The notes beneath the pieces are model-generated. The model did no database searches. It saw nothing but the letters and a program-made list of their open reading frames with translations, and was not told the DNA's origin. From Clusia tigrina (taxonomy: Eukaryota; Arthropoda; Insecta; Diptera; Clusiidae): 64,000 nt of DNA. This document shows, piece by piece, positions 12,125-24,616 of the stretch. Location of the stretch: assembly GCA_920105625.2 (NCBI GenBank), contig OV050031.1, forward strand, positions 75,897,995 to 75,961,994. The letters are read 5' to 3'. The number at the start of each line of letters is the position of its first letter. Position 1 is the first letter of the stretch. A program made the position numbers and the translations under genes.

Positions 12125-13556
12125 TCTGCTGCCTTCTCTATGCCTATATCTACCACTATCTGCGTTAGTCGGCGTCTTATTCGGCGTCTCAGTCACTGCC
12201 GCTGTCGATGGGGGGGTCTGCTGCTTTCTCTTTGCCTATATCTACCCCTATCTGCCTCACTCGGCGTCTCAGTCGGCGTCGCAGCCTCTGTCAGCGTCTC
12301 TGTAGCCGCGTCAGTCGTTGCCGCTGTCGATTGGGGGGTTTGCTGCCTTCGTTATGCCGATATCTACCCCTATCTGCCTCAGTCGGCATCTCAGTCAGCG
12401 TCACAACCTCTGCCAACGTCTCTGTAGGCGTCTCAGTCGCTGCCGCTGTCGATTGGGGTATCTGCTGCCTTTTTTATGCCTATATCTACCCCTATCTGCG
12501 TCAGTCGGCGTCTCAGTAGGCGTCACAGCCCCTGTCGGCGTCTCTGTAGGCGTCTCAGTCGCTGCCGCTGTCGATTGGGGGGTTTGCTGCCTTCGCTATG
12601 CCGATATCTACCACTATCTGCCTCAGTCGGCGTCTCAGTCAGCGTCACAACCTCTGCCAACGTCTCTGTAGGCGTCTCAGTCGCTGCCGCTGTCGATTGG
12701 GGTATCTGCTGCCTTCTTTATGCCTATATCTACCCCTCTCTGCCTCAGTCGGCGTCTCAGTCGGCGTCGCAGCCTCTGTCAACGACTCTGTAGGTGTCTC
12801 AGTCGCTGCCGCTGTCGATTGGGGGTTCTGCTGCCTTCTCTATGCCTATATGAACCCCTATCTGCCTCAGCAGGCATCTCAGTGGGATTCGCAGCCTCTG
12901 TCAGCGTCTCTGTAGGCGTCTCAGTCGCTGCCGCTGTCGATTGGGGGTTCTGCTGCCTTCTCTATGCCTATATCAACCCGTATCTGCCTCAGCAGGCATC
13001 TCAGTGGGATTCGCAGCCTCAGTCAGCGTCTCTGTAGGCGTCTCAGTCGCTGCCGCTGTCGATTGGGGGGTCTGCTGCCTTCTCTATGCCTATATCTACC
13101 ACTATCTGCGTCAGTCGGCGTCTTATTCGGCGTCTCAGTCGGCGTCGCAGCCTCTGTCAGCGTCTCTGTAGCGCCTCAGTCGTTGCCGCTGTCGATTGGG
13201 GGTTTGCTGCTTTCGCTATGCCGATATCTACCCCTATCTGCCTCAGTCGGCATCTCAGTCGGCGTCGCAGCCCTGTCAGCGTCTCTGTAACCGTCTCAGC
13301 GGTTGCCGCTGTCGATTGGGGGAGTCGGCTGTCTTCTGTATGCCTATATCTACTCCTATCTGCCTCAGTCGGCGTCTCAGTAGGCGTCACAGCCCCTGTC
13401 GGCGTCTCTGTAGGCGTCTCAGTCGCTGCCGCTGTCAATTGGTGGGTCTGCTGCCTTCTCTATGCCAATATCTACTCCTATCTGCCTCAGTCGGCGTCGC
13501 AGCCTCTGTCAGCATTTCTGTAGGCATCTCAGTCGCTGCCGCTGTTGATTGGGGGA

Positions 13557-14210
13557 GTCTGTTGCCTACTCTCTGCCTATATATACCCATATCTGCCTCA
13601 GTCGGCGTGTCATTCGGCGTCTCAGTCGGCGTCGCAGCCTCTGTCAGCATCAATGTAGGCGTCTCAGTCTCTGCCGCAGTCGATTGGGGGGTCTCAGTAG
13701 GGGGGTCTGCTGCCTTCTCTATGCCTATATCTACCCCTATCTGCATCAGTCTGCGTCGCAGCCTCTATCAGCATTTCTGTAGGTGTCTCAGTCGCTGCCG
13801 CTGTCGATTGGGTGGTCTCCTGTCTTATCTATGCCTATATCTATCCCTATCTTCCTCAGTCGGTGTCTCAGTCGGAGTCTCAGTCGGCGTCTCAGTCGGC
13901 GTCGCAGCCTCTGTCAGCGTCTCTGTAGGCGTCTCAGCTGTTTCCGCAGTCGATTGGGGGAGTCTGCTGCCTTCTCTATGCCTATATCTACCCCTCTCTG
14001 CCTCAGTCGGCGTCTCAGTCGGCGTGTCAGTCGGCGTCGCAGCCTCTGTCAGCGACTCTGTAGGTGTCTCAGTCGCTGCCGATGTCGATTGGGGGGTTCT
14101 GCTGCCTTCTCTATGCCTATATGAACCCCTATCTGCCTCAGCAGGCATCTCAGTGGGATTCGCAGCCTCTGTCAGCGTCTCTGTAGGCGTCTCAGTCGCT
14201 GCCGCTGTCG
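13557..14210 (+). repeat. Dispersed higher-order segment, copy 3 of 3
   Basis: This is the third occurrence of the block described at 174-1000 and 10119-10760. It differs from copy 2 by one extra GTCTCAGTCGGA-type 12-mer near 13865 and by scattered substitutions. It leads into a monomer with the longest G-run in the window, at 14340-14356. Confidence 0.75.
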
Positions 14211-14339
14211 ATTGGGGGTTCTGCTGCCTTCTCTATGCCTATATCAACCCCTATCTGCCTCAGCAGGCATCTCAGTGGGATTCGGAGCCTCAGTCAGCGT
14301 CTCTGTAGGCGTCTCAGTCGCTGCCGCTGGCGATTGGGT

Positions 14340-14356
14340 GGGGGGGGGGGGGGGGG
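14340..14356 (+). repeat. 17-base G homopolymer at a monomer end
   Basis: The terminal G-run of this monomer is 17 bases long; elsewhere it is usually 4-7. The next monomer head is shortened: CTCTATGCCTA is missing before TATCTACCACTATCTG. Long versions also occur at about 834-842 and 5086-5096, and as 14 C at 51762-51775 in the inverted block. Homopolymer length here is likely to be partly sequencing error. Confidence 0.85.
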
Positions 14357-17239
14357 TCTGCTGCTTTATCTACCACTATCTGCCTCAGTCGGCGTGTCCG
14401 TCGGCTTCTCAGTCGCTGGCGCTGCCGATTTGGTTTTTTGCTGCCTTCTTTATATCTTTATCTACCCCTATCTGCCTCAGTCGGCGTCGCAGCCTCTGTC
14501 AGCGTCTCTGTAGGCGTCTCTGTAGGCATCTCTGTAGGCGTCTGCCGCTTTCGATTGGGGGGTCTGCTGCATTCTCTATGCCTATATCTACCCCTATCTG
14601 CCTCAGTCTGCGTCGCAGCCTCTTTCAGCATTTCTGTAGGCGTCTCAGTCGCTGCCGCTGTCGATTGGGGGGCCTGCTGCCTTCTCTATGCCTATATCTA
14701 CCACTATCTGCCTCAGTCAGCGTCTCAGCCGGCTTCTCAGTCACTGCCGCTGTCGATTGGGGGGTCTGCTGCCTTCATTTTGCCTATATCTATCCCTATC
14801 TGCCGGAATCGACGTCTCAGTGGGCGTCGCAGCCTCTGTCAGCGTCTCTGTAGGCTCCTCAGTCGCTGCCGCTGTCGATTGGGGGGTTTGCTGCCTTCTC
14901 TATGCCGATATCTACCCCTAACTGCCTCAGTCGGTATCTCATTCGGCGTCGCAGCCTCTGTCAGCATCTCTGTAAGCGTCTCAGCAGTTGCCGCTGTCGA
15001 TTGGGGGGTCTGCTGTCTTCTGTATGCCTATATCTACCCCTATCTGCCTCAGTCGGCGTCAAAGCCCCTGTCAGCGTCTCTGTAGGCGTCTCAGTCGCTG
15101 ACGCTGTCGATTGGGGGGTCTGCTGCCTTCTTTATGCCTATATCTAAACCTATCTGCCTCAGTCGGCGTCGCAGCCTCTCTCAGCATCTCTGTAGGCGTC
15201 TCAGTCGCTGCCGCTGTCGATTGAGGGGTATGCTGCCTTCTCTTTGCCTATATCTACCCCCACAATCGACGTGTCAGTCGGCGTCGCAGCCTCTGCCAGC
15301 GTCTCTGTAGGCGTCTCAGTCGCTGACGCTGTCGATTGGGGGGTCTGCCGCCTTCTCTGTGCCTATATCTACCCCTATCTGCCTCAGTCGGATCCGCAGC
15401 CTGTGTCAGCGTCTCTGAAGGCATCTCGGTCGCTGCAGCTGTCAACTGGGGGGTCTGCTGCCTTCTCTATGCCTATATCTACCCCTATCTGCCTAAGTCT
15501 GCGTCGCAGCCTCTTTCAGCATTTCTGTAGGCGTCTCAGTCGCTGCCGCTGTCGATTGGGGGGTCTGCTGCCTTCTCCATGCCTATATCTGCCACTATCT
15601 GCGTCAGTCGGCGTCTCAGTCGGCGTCACAACCTCTGTCAACGTCTCTGTAGGCGCCTCAGTCGCTGCCGTTGTTTATTGGGGTGTCTGCTGCCTTCTCT
15701 ATGCCTATATCTATCCGTATCTGCCTCAGTCGGCGTCGCAGCCTCTGTCAGCTTCTCTGTAGGCGTCTCAGTCGCTGGAGCTGTCGATTGGGGTGGTCTG
15801 CTGCCTTCTGTATGCCTCAATCTACCCCAATCTGGCTCAGTCGGCGTCACAGCCTCTGTCAACGTCTCTGTACGCGTCTCAGTCGCTGCTGCCTTCTCTA
15901 TGACTATATCTATCCCTATCTGCCTCATTCGACGTCTCAGTCGGCGTCGCATCCTCTGCCAGTGTCTCTGTAGGCGTCTCAGTCGCTCCCGCTGTCGATT
16001 GGGGGAGTCTACTGCCTTCTCTATGCTTATATCTACTCCCATCTGCCTCAGTCGGCGTCGCAGCCTCTGTCAGCATTTCTGTAGGCATCTCAGTCGCTGC
16101 CGCTGTTGATTGGGGGGGTCTGCTGCCTACTCTCTGCCTATGTCTACCCATATCTGCCTCAGTCGGCGTCTCATTCGGCGTCTCATTCGGCGTCTCAGTC
16201 GGCGTCGCAGCCTCTGTCAGCGTCTCTGTACGCGTCTCAGTCTCTGCCGCTGTCGATTGGGGGGTCTCAGTAGGGGGTATGCTGCCTTCTCTATGCCTAT
16301 ATCTACCCCTATCTGCTTCAGTCTGCGTCGCAGCCTCTGTCAGCATTTCTGTAGGCGTCTCAGTCGCTGCCGCTGTCGATTGGGGGGTCTGCTGCCTTCT
16401 CTATGCCTATATCTACCACTATCTGCGTCAGTCGGCGCCTCATTCGGCGTCTCAGTCGGTGTCGCAGCCTCTGTCAGCGTCTCTGTACGCGTCTCAGTCT
16501 CTGCCGCTGTCGATTGGGGGGTCTCAGTAGGGGGTATGCTGCCATCTCTATGCCTATATCTACCCCTATCTGCTCCAGTCTGCGTCGCAGCCTCTGTCAG
16601 CATTTCTGTAGGCGTCTCAGTCGCTGCCGCTGTCGATTGGGGGGACTGCTGCCTTCTCTATGCCTATATCTACCACTATCTGCGTCAGTCGGCGTCTCAT
16701 TCGGCGTCTCAGTCGGCGTCGCAGCCTCTGTCAGCGTCTCTGTAGGCATCTCAGTCGCTGCCGCTGTCGATTGGGGGTATCAGTAGAGGGTATGCTGCCT
16801 TCTCTATGCCTATATCTACCCCTATCTGCTTCAGTCTGCGTCGCAGCCTCTTTCAGCATTTTTGTAGGCGTCTCAGTCGCTGCCGCTGTCGATTGGGGGG
16901 GTATGATGCCTTCTCTATGCCTATATCTACCACTATCTGCCTCAGTCAGCGTCTCAGTCGGCTTCTCAGTCACTGCCGCTGTCGATGGGGGGGTCTGCTG
17001 CTTTCTCTTTGCCTATATCTACCCCTATCTGCCGCAATCGACGTCTTAGTCGGCGTCGCAGCCTCTGTCAGCGTCTCTGGAGGCGTCTCAGTCCCTGCCG
17101 CTGTCGATTGGGGGCGTCTGCTGCCATCTCTATGACTATATCTACCCCTATCTGCCTCACTCAGCCTCTGTCAGCGTCTCTGTAGCCGCCTCAGTCTCTG
17201 CCGCAGTCGATTGGGGGGGGGTCTCAGTAGGGGGGTCTC

Positions 17240-17439
17240 NNNNNNNNNNNNNNNNNNNNNNNNNNNNNNNNNNNNNNNNNNNNNNNNNNNNNNNNNNNNN
17301 NNNNNNNNNNNNNNNNNNNNNNNNNNNNNNNNNNNNNNNNNNNNNNNNNNNNNNNNNNNNNNNNNNNNNNNNNNNNNNNNNNNNNNNNNNNNNNNNNNNN
17401 NNNNNNNNNNNNNNNNNNNNNNNNNNNNNNNNNNNNNNN
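17240..17439. other. Scaffold gap of exactly 200 N
   Basis: There are 200 consecutive Ns. The round number indicates a fixed-size placeholder inserted by scaffolding software, so the true distance is unknown. Repeat orientation reverses exactly across it. The left contig ends a few bases after a monomer G-run (GTAGGGGGGTCTC). The right contig begins TCGACAGCTG, directly after the point where the C-run would lie. Both contigs therefore stop at the homopolymer junction of the monomer. Confidence 0.98.
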
Positions 17440-20400
17440 TCGACAGCTGCAGTGACTGAGACGCCTACAGAGACGTTGACAGACGCTGTGACGCCGACTG
17501 AGACGCCGAATGAGGCCAATAGGGGTAGATATAGGCATACAGAAGGCAGCAGAACCCGCAATCGACAGCGGCAGCGACTGAGACGCCTACAGAGACGCTG
17601 GCAGAGGCTGCGACGCCGACTGAGACGCCGACTGAGGCAGATAGGGGTAGATATAGACATAGAGAAGGCAGCAGATACCACAATCGACAGCTGCAGCGAC
17701 TGAGACGCCTACAGAGACGTTGACAGAGGCTGTGACGCCGACAGAGACGCCGAATGAGGCAGATAGGGGTACATATAGGCATACAGAAGGCAGCAGACCC
17801 CCCAATCGACAGCGGCAGCGACTGAGACGCCTACAGAGATGCTGACAGAGGCTGCGACGCCGACTGAGGCAGATAGGTTTAGATATAGGCATAAAGAAGG
17901 CAGCAGACCCCCCAATCGACAGCGGCAGCGACGGAGACGCCTACAGAGAAGCTGACAGGGGCTGCGAAGCCGACTGAGGCAGATAGGGGTGGATATAGGC
18001 ATAAATAAGGCAGCAGACCCCCCAATCGACAGCGGAAACGGCTGAGACGCCTACAGAGACGCTGACATAGGCTGGGACGCCGACTGAGACGCCGACTGAA
18101 GCAGATGGGGTAGATATAGGCATAGAGAAGGCAGCAGACCCCCCAATCGAGAGCGGCAGCTTCTGATATGCCTACAGACACGCTGACATAGGCTGCGAAG
18201 CCGACTGAGACGCAGACTCAGACAGATAGGGGTAGATATAGACATAGAGAAGACAGGAGACCCCCCAATCGAGACGCCTACAGAAATGCTGACAGAGGCT
18301 GCGACGCAGACTGAAGCAGATAGGGGTAGATATAGGCATAGAGAAGGCAGCAGACACCCTACTGAGACCCCCCAATCGACAGCGGCAGCGTCTGAGACGC
18401 CTACAGAGACGCTGACAGAGGCTGCGACGCCGACTGAGACGTCGAATGAGAAGGCGAATGAGGCAGATAGGGGTAGATATAGGCATAGAGAAGGCAGCAG
18501 ACACCCCAATCGACAGCGGGAGCGACTGAGACGCCTACAGAGACGCTGGCAGAGGCTGCGACGCCGACTGAGACGTCAAATGAGGCAGATAGGGATAGAT
18601 ATAGGCATAGAGAAGGCAACAGCGACTGAGACGCCTACAGAGACGCTGGAAAAGGCTCCGACGCCGACTGAGGCAGATAGGGGTAGATATAGGCGCACAG
18701 AAGGCAGCAGACCCCCCAGTTGACAGCGGCAGCGACTGAGACGCCACCAGAGGCGTTGACAGAGGTTGTGACGCCGAATTTGACGCCGACTGAGGTAGAT
18801 ATAGGTAGATATAGGCAGAGAATAGGCAGCAGACCCCCCAATCAACAGCGGCAGCGACTGAGATGCCTACAGAGATGCTGACAGAATCTGCGACGCCCAC
18901 TGAGGCAGATAGGAGTAGATATAGGCATAGAGAAGGCAGCAGACCTACCAATTGACAGCGACAGCGACTGAGACAGAGACGCTGACAGGGGCTGTGACGC
19001 CTACTGACACGCCGACTGAGGCATATAAGGGGTAGACATAGGCATAGAGAAGGCAGCAGACCCCCCAATCGACAGCGGGAGCGACTGAGATGCTTACAGA
19101 GACGCTGGCAGAGGCTGCGACGCCGACTGAGACGTCAAATGAGGCAGATAGGGATAGATATAGGCATAGTGAAGGCAACAGCTACTGAGACGCCTACAGA
19201 GACGCTGGAAGAGGCTGCGACGCCGTCTGAGGCAGATAGGGGTAGATATAAGCGTACAGAAGGCAGCAGACCCCCCCAATCGACAGCGGCAGCGACTGAG
19301 ATGCCTACAGAAATGCTGACAGAGGCTTCGACGCCCACTGAGGCAGATAGGAGCAGATATAGGAATAGATTAGGCAGCAGACCCACCAATTGACAGCGGC
19401 ATCTGCTGAGACGGTTACAGAGACGCTGACAGAGGCTGCGACGCCGACTGAGATGCCGACTGAGGCAGATAGGGGAAGATATCGGCATAGAGAAGGCAGC
19501 AGACCTTCAATCGACAGCGGCAGCAACTGAGTCGCCTACAGAGACGCTGACAGAGGCTGCGACGCCGACTGACACGCCGACTGAGGCAGATAAGGGTATA
19601 TATAGGCATAGAGATGGCAGCAGACCCCCCAATCGACAGCGGCAGGGACTGAGACGCTGACAGAGACGCTGACAGAGGCTGCGACGCCGACCGAGGCAGA
19701 TAGGGGTATATATAGGCATAGAGACTGCAGCAGACCCCCCCACTCGACAGCGGCAGTGACTGAGACACCTACAGAGACGCTGACAGAGGCTGCGACGCCG
19801 ACTGAGGCAGATAGGGGGTAGATATAGTTATAGAGAAGGCAGCAGACAACCCAATCGAAAGCGGCAGCGACTGAGAAGCCGACTGAGACACCGACTGAGG
19901 CAGATAGGGGTAGATATAGGCATACAGAAGGCAGCAGACCCCCCAATCCACAGCGTCAGCGACTGAGACGCCTACAGAGACGCTGACAGAGGCTGCGACG
20001 CCGGCTGAAGCAGATAGGGGTAGATATAGGCATAGATATGGCAGCAAACCCCCCAATCGACAGCGGCAGGGACTGAGACGCCTCCAGAGACGCTGACAGA
20101 GGCTGCGACGCCGGCTGAGGCAGATAGGGGTAGATATAGGCATAGAGATGGCAGCAAACCCCCCAATCGACAGCGGCAGCGACTGAGACGCCTACAGAGA
20201 CGTTGACAGAGGTTCTGACGCCGACTGAGACGCCGACTGAGACGCCGACTGAGGCAGATAGGGGTAGATATAGGCATACAGAAGGCAGCAGACCCCCCAA
20301 TCCACAGCGTCAGCGACTGAGACGCCTACAAGGACGCTGGCAGAGGCTGCGACGCCGACTGAGATGCCGAATGAGGCAGATAGGGATAGATATTGGTATA

Positions 20401-20770
20401 GAGAAGACAGCAGACATCCCAATCGACAGCGGCAGCGACTATGACGCCTACAGAGACGCTGACAGAGGCTGCCAATCCTACTGAGACGCCGATTGAGGCA
20501 GATAGGGGTAGATATAGGCATTAAGAAGGCACCAGACTCCCCCAATCGACAGCGGCATCTGCCGAGACGGTTACAGAGACGCTGACAGAGGCTTTGACGC
20601 CGACTGAGATGCCGACTGAGGCAGATAGGGGAAGATATCGGCATAGAGAAGGCAGCAGACCCCCCAATCTACAGCGGCAGCGACTGAGACGCCTACAGAG
20701 ACGCTGACAGAGGCTTCGACGCCGACTGAGATGCCGACTGAGGCAGATAGGGGTAGATATAGGCATAGAG
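17440..20770 (-). repeat. About 3.3-kb segment, copy 1 of a pair 7.18 kb apart
   Basis: This segment is matched from its first base after the gap by 24617-27945. The offset is exactly 7,177 bp at 17440, at the AATCGAGACG marker (18267 and 25444) and at the linker (18360 and 25537), so there is no net indel over the first 920 bp. It then falls to about 7,156 bp through small deletions in the second copy. The left limit is the N gap, so the real homology may extend further. Confidence 0.88.
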
Positions 20771-21180
20771 ATGGCAGCAAACCCCCCAATCGACAGCGGC
20801 AGAGACTGAGACGCCTACAGAGACGCTGACAGAGGCTGCGACGCCGACCGAGGCAGATAGGGGTATATATAGGCATGGAGACTGCAGCAGACCCCCAAAT
20901 CGACAGCGGCAGTGACTGAGATGCCTACAGAGACGCTGACAGAGGCTGCGACGCCGACTGAGGCAGATAGGGGGTAGATATATTTATAGAGAAGGCAGCA
21001 GACAACCCAGTCGACAGCGGCAGCGACTGAGAAGCCGACTGAGACGCCGACTGAGCCAGATAGGGTAGATATAGGCATAGAGAAGGCAGCAGACCCCCCA
21101 ATCGACAGCGGCAATGACTGAGACGCCTACAGAGACGCTGGAAGAGGCTGCGACGCCGACTGAGACGCCGAATGAGGCAG
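20190..21180 (-). repeat. About 1-kb block recurring 3.27 kb downstream
   Basis: The monomer order includes CTACAAGGACGCTGGCAG, GATAGATATTGG, GCATTAAGAAGGCACCAGAC and a GACTGCAGCAGACC head. It recurs at about 23456-24450 at an offset of 3,268-3,271 bp, and again near 33495-33950. The copies differ in the number of GACTGAGACGCC units (three at 20220, four at 23486). Confidence 0.78.
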
Positions 21181-21206
21181 ATAGGGATAGATATAGGCAT
21201 AGAGAA

Positions 21207-22000
21207 GACAGGAGACTCCCCAATCGAGACGCCTACAGAAATGCTGACAGAGGCTTCGACGCAGACTGAGGCAGATAGGGGTAGATATAGGCATAGAGAA
21301 GGCAGCAGACCCCCTACTGTGACCCCCCAATCGACAGCGGCAGCGACTCAGACGCCTACAGAGACGCTGACAGAGGCTGCGACGCCGACTGAGACTCCGA
21401 CTGAGGCAGACAGGGGTAGATATAGGCGTACAGAAGGCAGCAGACCCCCAATCGACAGCGGCAGCGACTGAGACGCCTACAGAGACGTTGACAGAGGTTG
21501 TGACGCCGACTGAGATGCCGACTGAGGCAGATAGGGGTTGATATACTCATAGAGAAGGCAGCAGACCCCCAATCGACGGCGGCAGTGACTGAGACGCCTA
21601 CAGAGACGCTTACAGAAGCTGCGACGCCGACTGAGGCAAATAGGGGTAGATATAGGCATAGAGAAGACAGGAGACTCCCCAATCGAGACGCCTACAGAAA
21701 TGCTGACAGAGGCTTCGACGCAGACTGAGGCAGATAGGGGTAGATATAGGCATAGAGAAGGCAGCAGACCCCCTACTATGACCCCCCAATCGACAGCGGC
21801 AGCGACTCAGACGCCTACAGAGACGCTGACAGAGGCTGCGACGCCGACTGAGACTCCGACTGTGGCAGACAGGGGTAGATATAGGCGTACAGAAGGCAGC
21901 AGACCCCCAATCGACAGCGGCAGCGACTGAGACGCCTACAGAGACGTTGACAGAGGTTGTGACGCCGAATGAGATGCCGACTGAGGTAGACATGGGTAGA
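21207..22000 (-). repeat. 459-bp tandem duplication (about four monomers)
   Basis: GACAGGAGACTCCCC begins at 21207 and again at 21666, and the 459-bp offset holds through at least 21471 and 21930. Both copies carry AATCGAGACGCC, GAGGCTTCGACGCAGACTG, a CCCCTACT(G/A)TGACC linker and a GGCGTACAG head. They differ at only a few positions; one is TGAGGCAGACAG against TGTGGCAGACAG. Confidence 0.85.
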
Positions 22001-24616
22001 TATAGGCAGAGAGTAGGCAGCAGACCCCCCAATCAACAGCGGCAGCGACTGAGATGCCTACAGAAGTGCTGACTGAGGCTGCGACGCCCACTGAGGCAGA
22101 TAGGAGCAGATATAGGCATAGAGAAGACAGCAGACGCACCAATTCACAGCGACTGAGACAGAGACGCTGACAGGGGGCTGTGACGCCTACTGACACGCCG
22201 ACTGAGGCATATAAGAGGTAGATATAGGCATAGATAAGGCAGCAGACCCCCCATCGACAGCGGGAGTGACTGAGACGCCTACAGAGACGCTGGCAGAGGC
22301 TGCGACGCCTACTGAGACGTCAAATGAGGCAGATAGGGATACATATAGGCATAGAGAAGGCAGCCGATACCCCAATCGACAGCTGCAGCGACTGAGACGA
22401 CTACAGAGACATTGACAGAGGCAGTGACGCCGACTGAGACGCCGAATGAGGCAGATAGGGGTACATATAGGCATACAGCAGGCAGCAAACCCCTCCAATC
22501 GACAGCGGCAGCGACTGAGACGCCTACAGAGATGCTGACATAGGCTTCGACGCCGACTGAGGCAGATAGGTTTAGATACAGGCATAAAGAAGGCAGCAGA
22601 CCCCCAATCGACAGCGGCAGCGACTGAGACGCCTACAGAGAAACTGACAGAGGCTGCGAAGCCGACTGAGGCAGATAGGGGTAGATATAGGCATAAAGAA
22701 GGCAGCTGGCCCCCCAATCGACAGCGGCAGCGACTGAGATGCCTACAGACACGCTGACAGGGGCTGTGACGCCTACTGAGACGCCGACTGAGGCATATAG
22801 GGGTAGATATAGGCATAGAGAGAGCAGCAGACACCCCAATCGACAGCGGCAGCGACTGAGACGCCTACAGAGACGTTGACAGAGGCTGCGACGCCGGCTG
22901 CGACGCCGACTGAGATGCCGACTGAGCAGATAGGGGAAGATATCGGCATAGAGAAGGCAGTAGACCCCCAATCGACAGCGGCAGCGACTGAGACGCCTAC
23001 AGAGACGCTGACAGAGGCTGCGACGCTGACTGAGACGCCGACTGAGGCAGATAGGGGTAGATATAAGCATAGAGATGGCAGCAAACCCCCCAATCGACAA
23101 CGGCAGGGACTGAGACGCCTCCAGAGACGCTGACAGAGGCTGCGACGCCGGCTGAGGCAGATAGGGGTAGATATAGGCATAAAGAAGGCAGCAGACCCCC
23201 CAATCGACAGCGGCAGCGACTGAGACGCCTACAGAGACGTTGACAGAGGCTGTGACGCCCACTGAGACGCCGACTGAGGCAGATAGTGGTAGATATAGGC
23301 ATAGAGAAGGCAGCAGACCCCCAATCGACAGCGGCAGCGACTGAGACGCCTACAGAAATGCTGACAGAGGCTGCGACGCAGACTGATGCAGATAGAGGCA
23401 GATATAGGCATAGAGAAAGCAGCAGACCCCCCAATCGACAGCGGCAGCGACTGTGACGCCTACAGAGACGCTGACAGAGGTTCTGACGCCGACTGAGACG
23501 CCGACTGAGACGCCGACTGAGACGCCGACTGAGGCAGATAGGGGTAGATATAGGCATACAGAAGGCAGCAGACCCCCCAATACACAGCGTCAGCGACTGA
23601 GACGCCTACAAGGACGCTGGCAGAGGCTGCGACGCCGACTGAGATGCCGAATGAGGCAGATAGGGATAGATATTGGGATAGAGAAGGCAGCAGACATCCC
23701 AATCGACAGCGGCAGCGACTGTGACGCCTACAGAGACGTTGACAGAGGCTGCCAATCCGACTGAGACGCCGATTGAGGCAGATAGGGGTAGATATAGGCA
23801 TTAAGAAGGCACCAGACTCCCCCAATCGACAGCGGCATCTGCCGAGACGGTTACAGAGACGCTGACAGAGGCTTTGACGCCGACTGAGGCAGATAGGGGA
23901 AGATATCGGCATAGAGAAGGCAGCAGACCCCGCAATCTACACCGGCAGCGACTGAGACGCCTACAGAGACGCTGACAGAGGCTTCGACGCCGACTGAGAC
24001 GCCGACTGAGGCAGATAGGGGTAGATATAGGCATAGAGATGGCAGCAGACCCCCCCAATCGACAGCGGCAGGGACTGAGACGCCTCCAGAGACGCTGACA
24101 GAGGCTGCGACGCCGACCGAGGCAGATAGGGGTATATATAGGCATAGAGACTGCAGCAGACCCCCCAATCGACAGCGGCAGTGACTAAGATGCCTACAGA
24201 GACGCTGACAGAGGCTGCGACGCCGACTGAGGCAGATAGGGGGTAGATATATTAATACAGAAGGCAGCAGACAACCCAGTCGACAGCGGCAGCGACTGAG
24301 AAGCCCACTGAGACGCCGACTGAGCCAGATAGGGTAGATATAGGCATAGAGAAGGCAGCAGACCCCCCCAATCGACAGCGGCAATGACTGAGACGCCTAC
24401 AGAGACGCTGGAAGAGGCTGTGACGCCGACTGAGACGCCGAATGAGGCAGATAGGGATAGATATAGGCATAGAGAAGGCAATAGACACCCCAATCGACAG
24501 CTGCAGCGACTGAGACGCCTACAGAGACGTTGACAGAGGCTGTGACGCCGACTGAGACGCCGAATGAAGCATATAGCGGTAGATATAGGCTTAGAGAAGG
24601 CAGCAGACCCCCCCAA

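Larger units (their letters stand above)
1..17239 (+). repeat. Satellite array, left block (forward orientation)
   Basis: This stretch is continuous tandem monomers of one family, all with the T-rich, A-poor strand on +. Each monomer opens with TCTGCTGCCTTCTCTATG and then TGCCTATATCTACCCCTATC. It continues through a variable number of 12-mers close to GTCGGCGTCTCA and closes with GTCGATT and a run of usually 4-7 G. Counted start-to-start distances at 3600-4966 are 91, 110, 134, 122, 110 and 110 bp, then 91, 110, 146, 122, 110 and 110 bp, so lengths move in 12-bp steps. No unique sequence interrupts the array, and the left edge lies outside the window. Open frames here are periodic and overlap on both strands, so no gene is called. 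The block ends at the N gap a few bases after a G-run. A non-coding transcript from the array cannot be excluded. Confidence 0.97.

Noticed and set aside
17100..17600. Large inverted repeat (palindrome) centred on the gap
   Set aside because: The two arms do not mirror each other monomer for monomer. They share only the family and carry partly private subtypes, and the centre is unsequenced.
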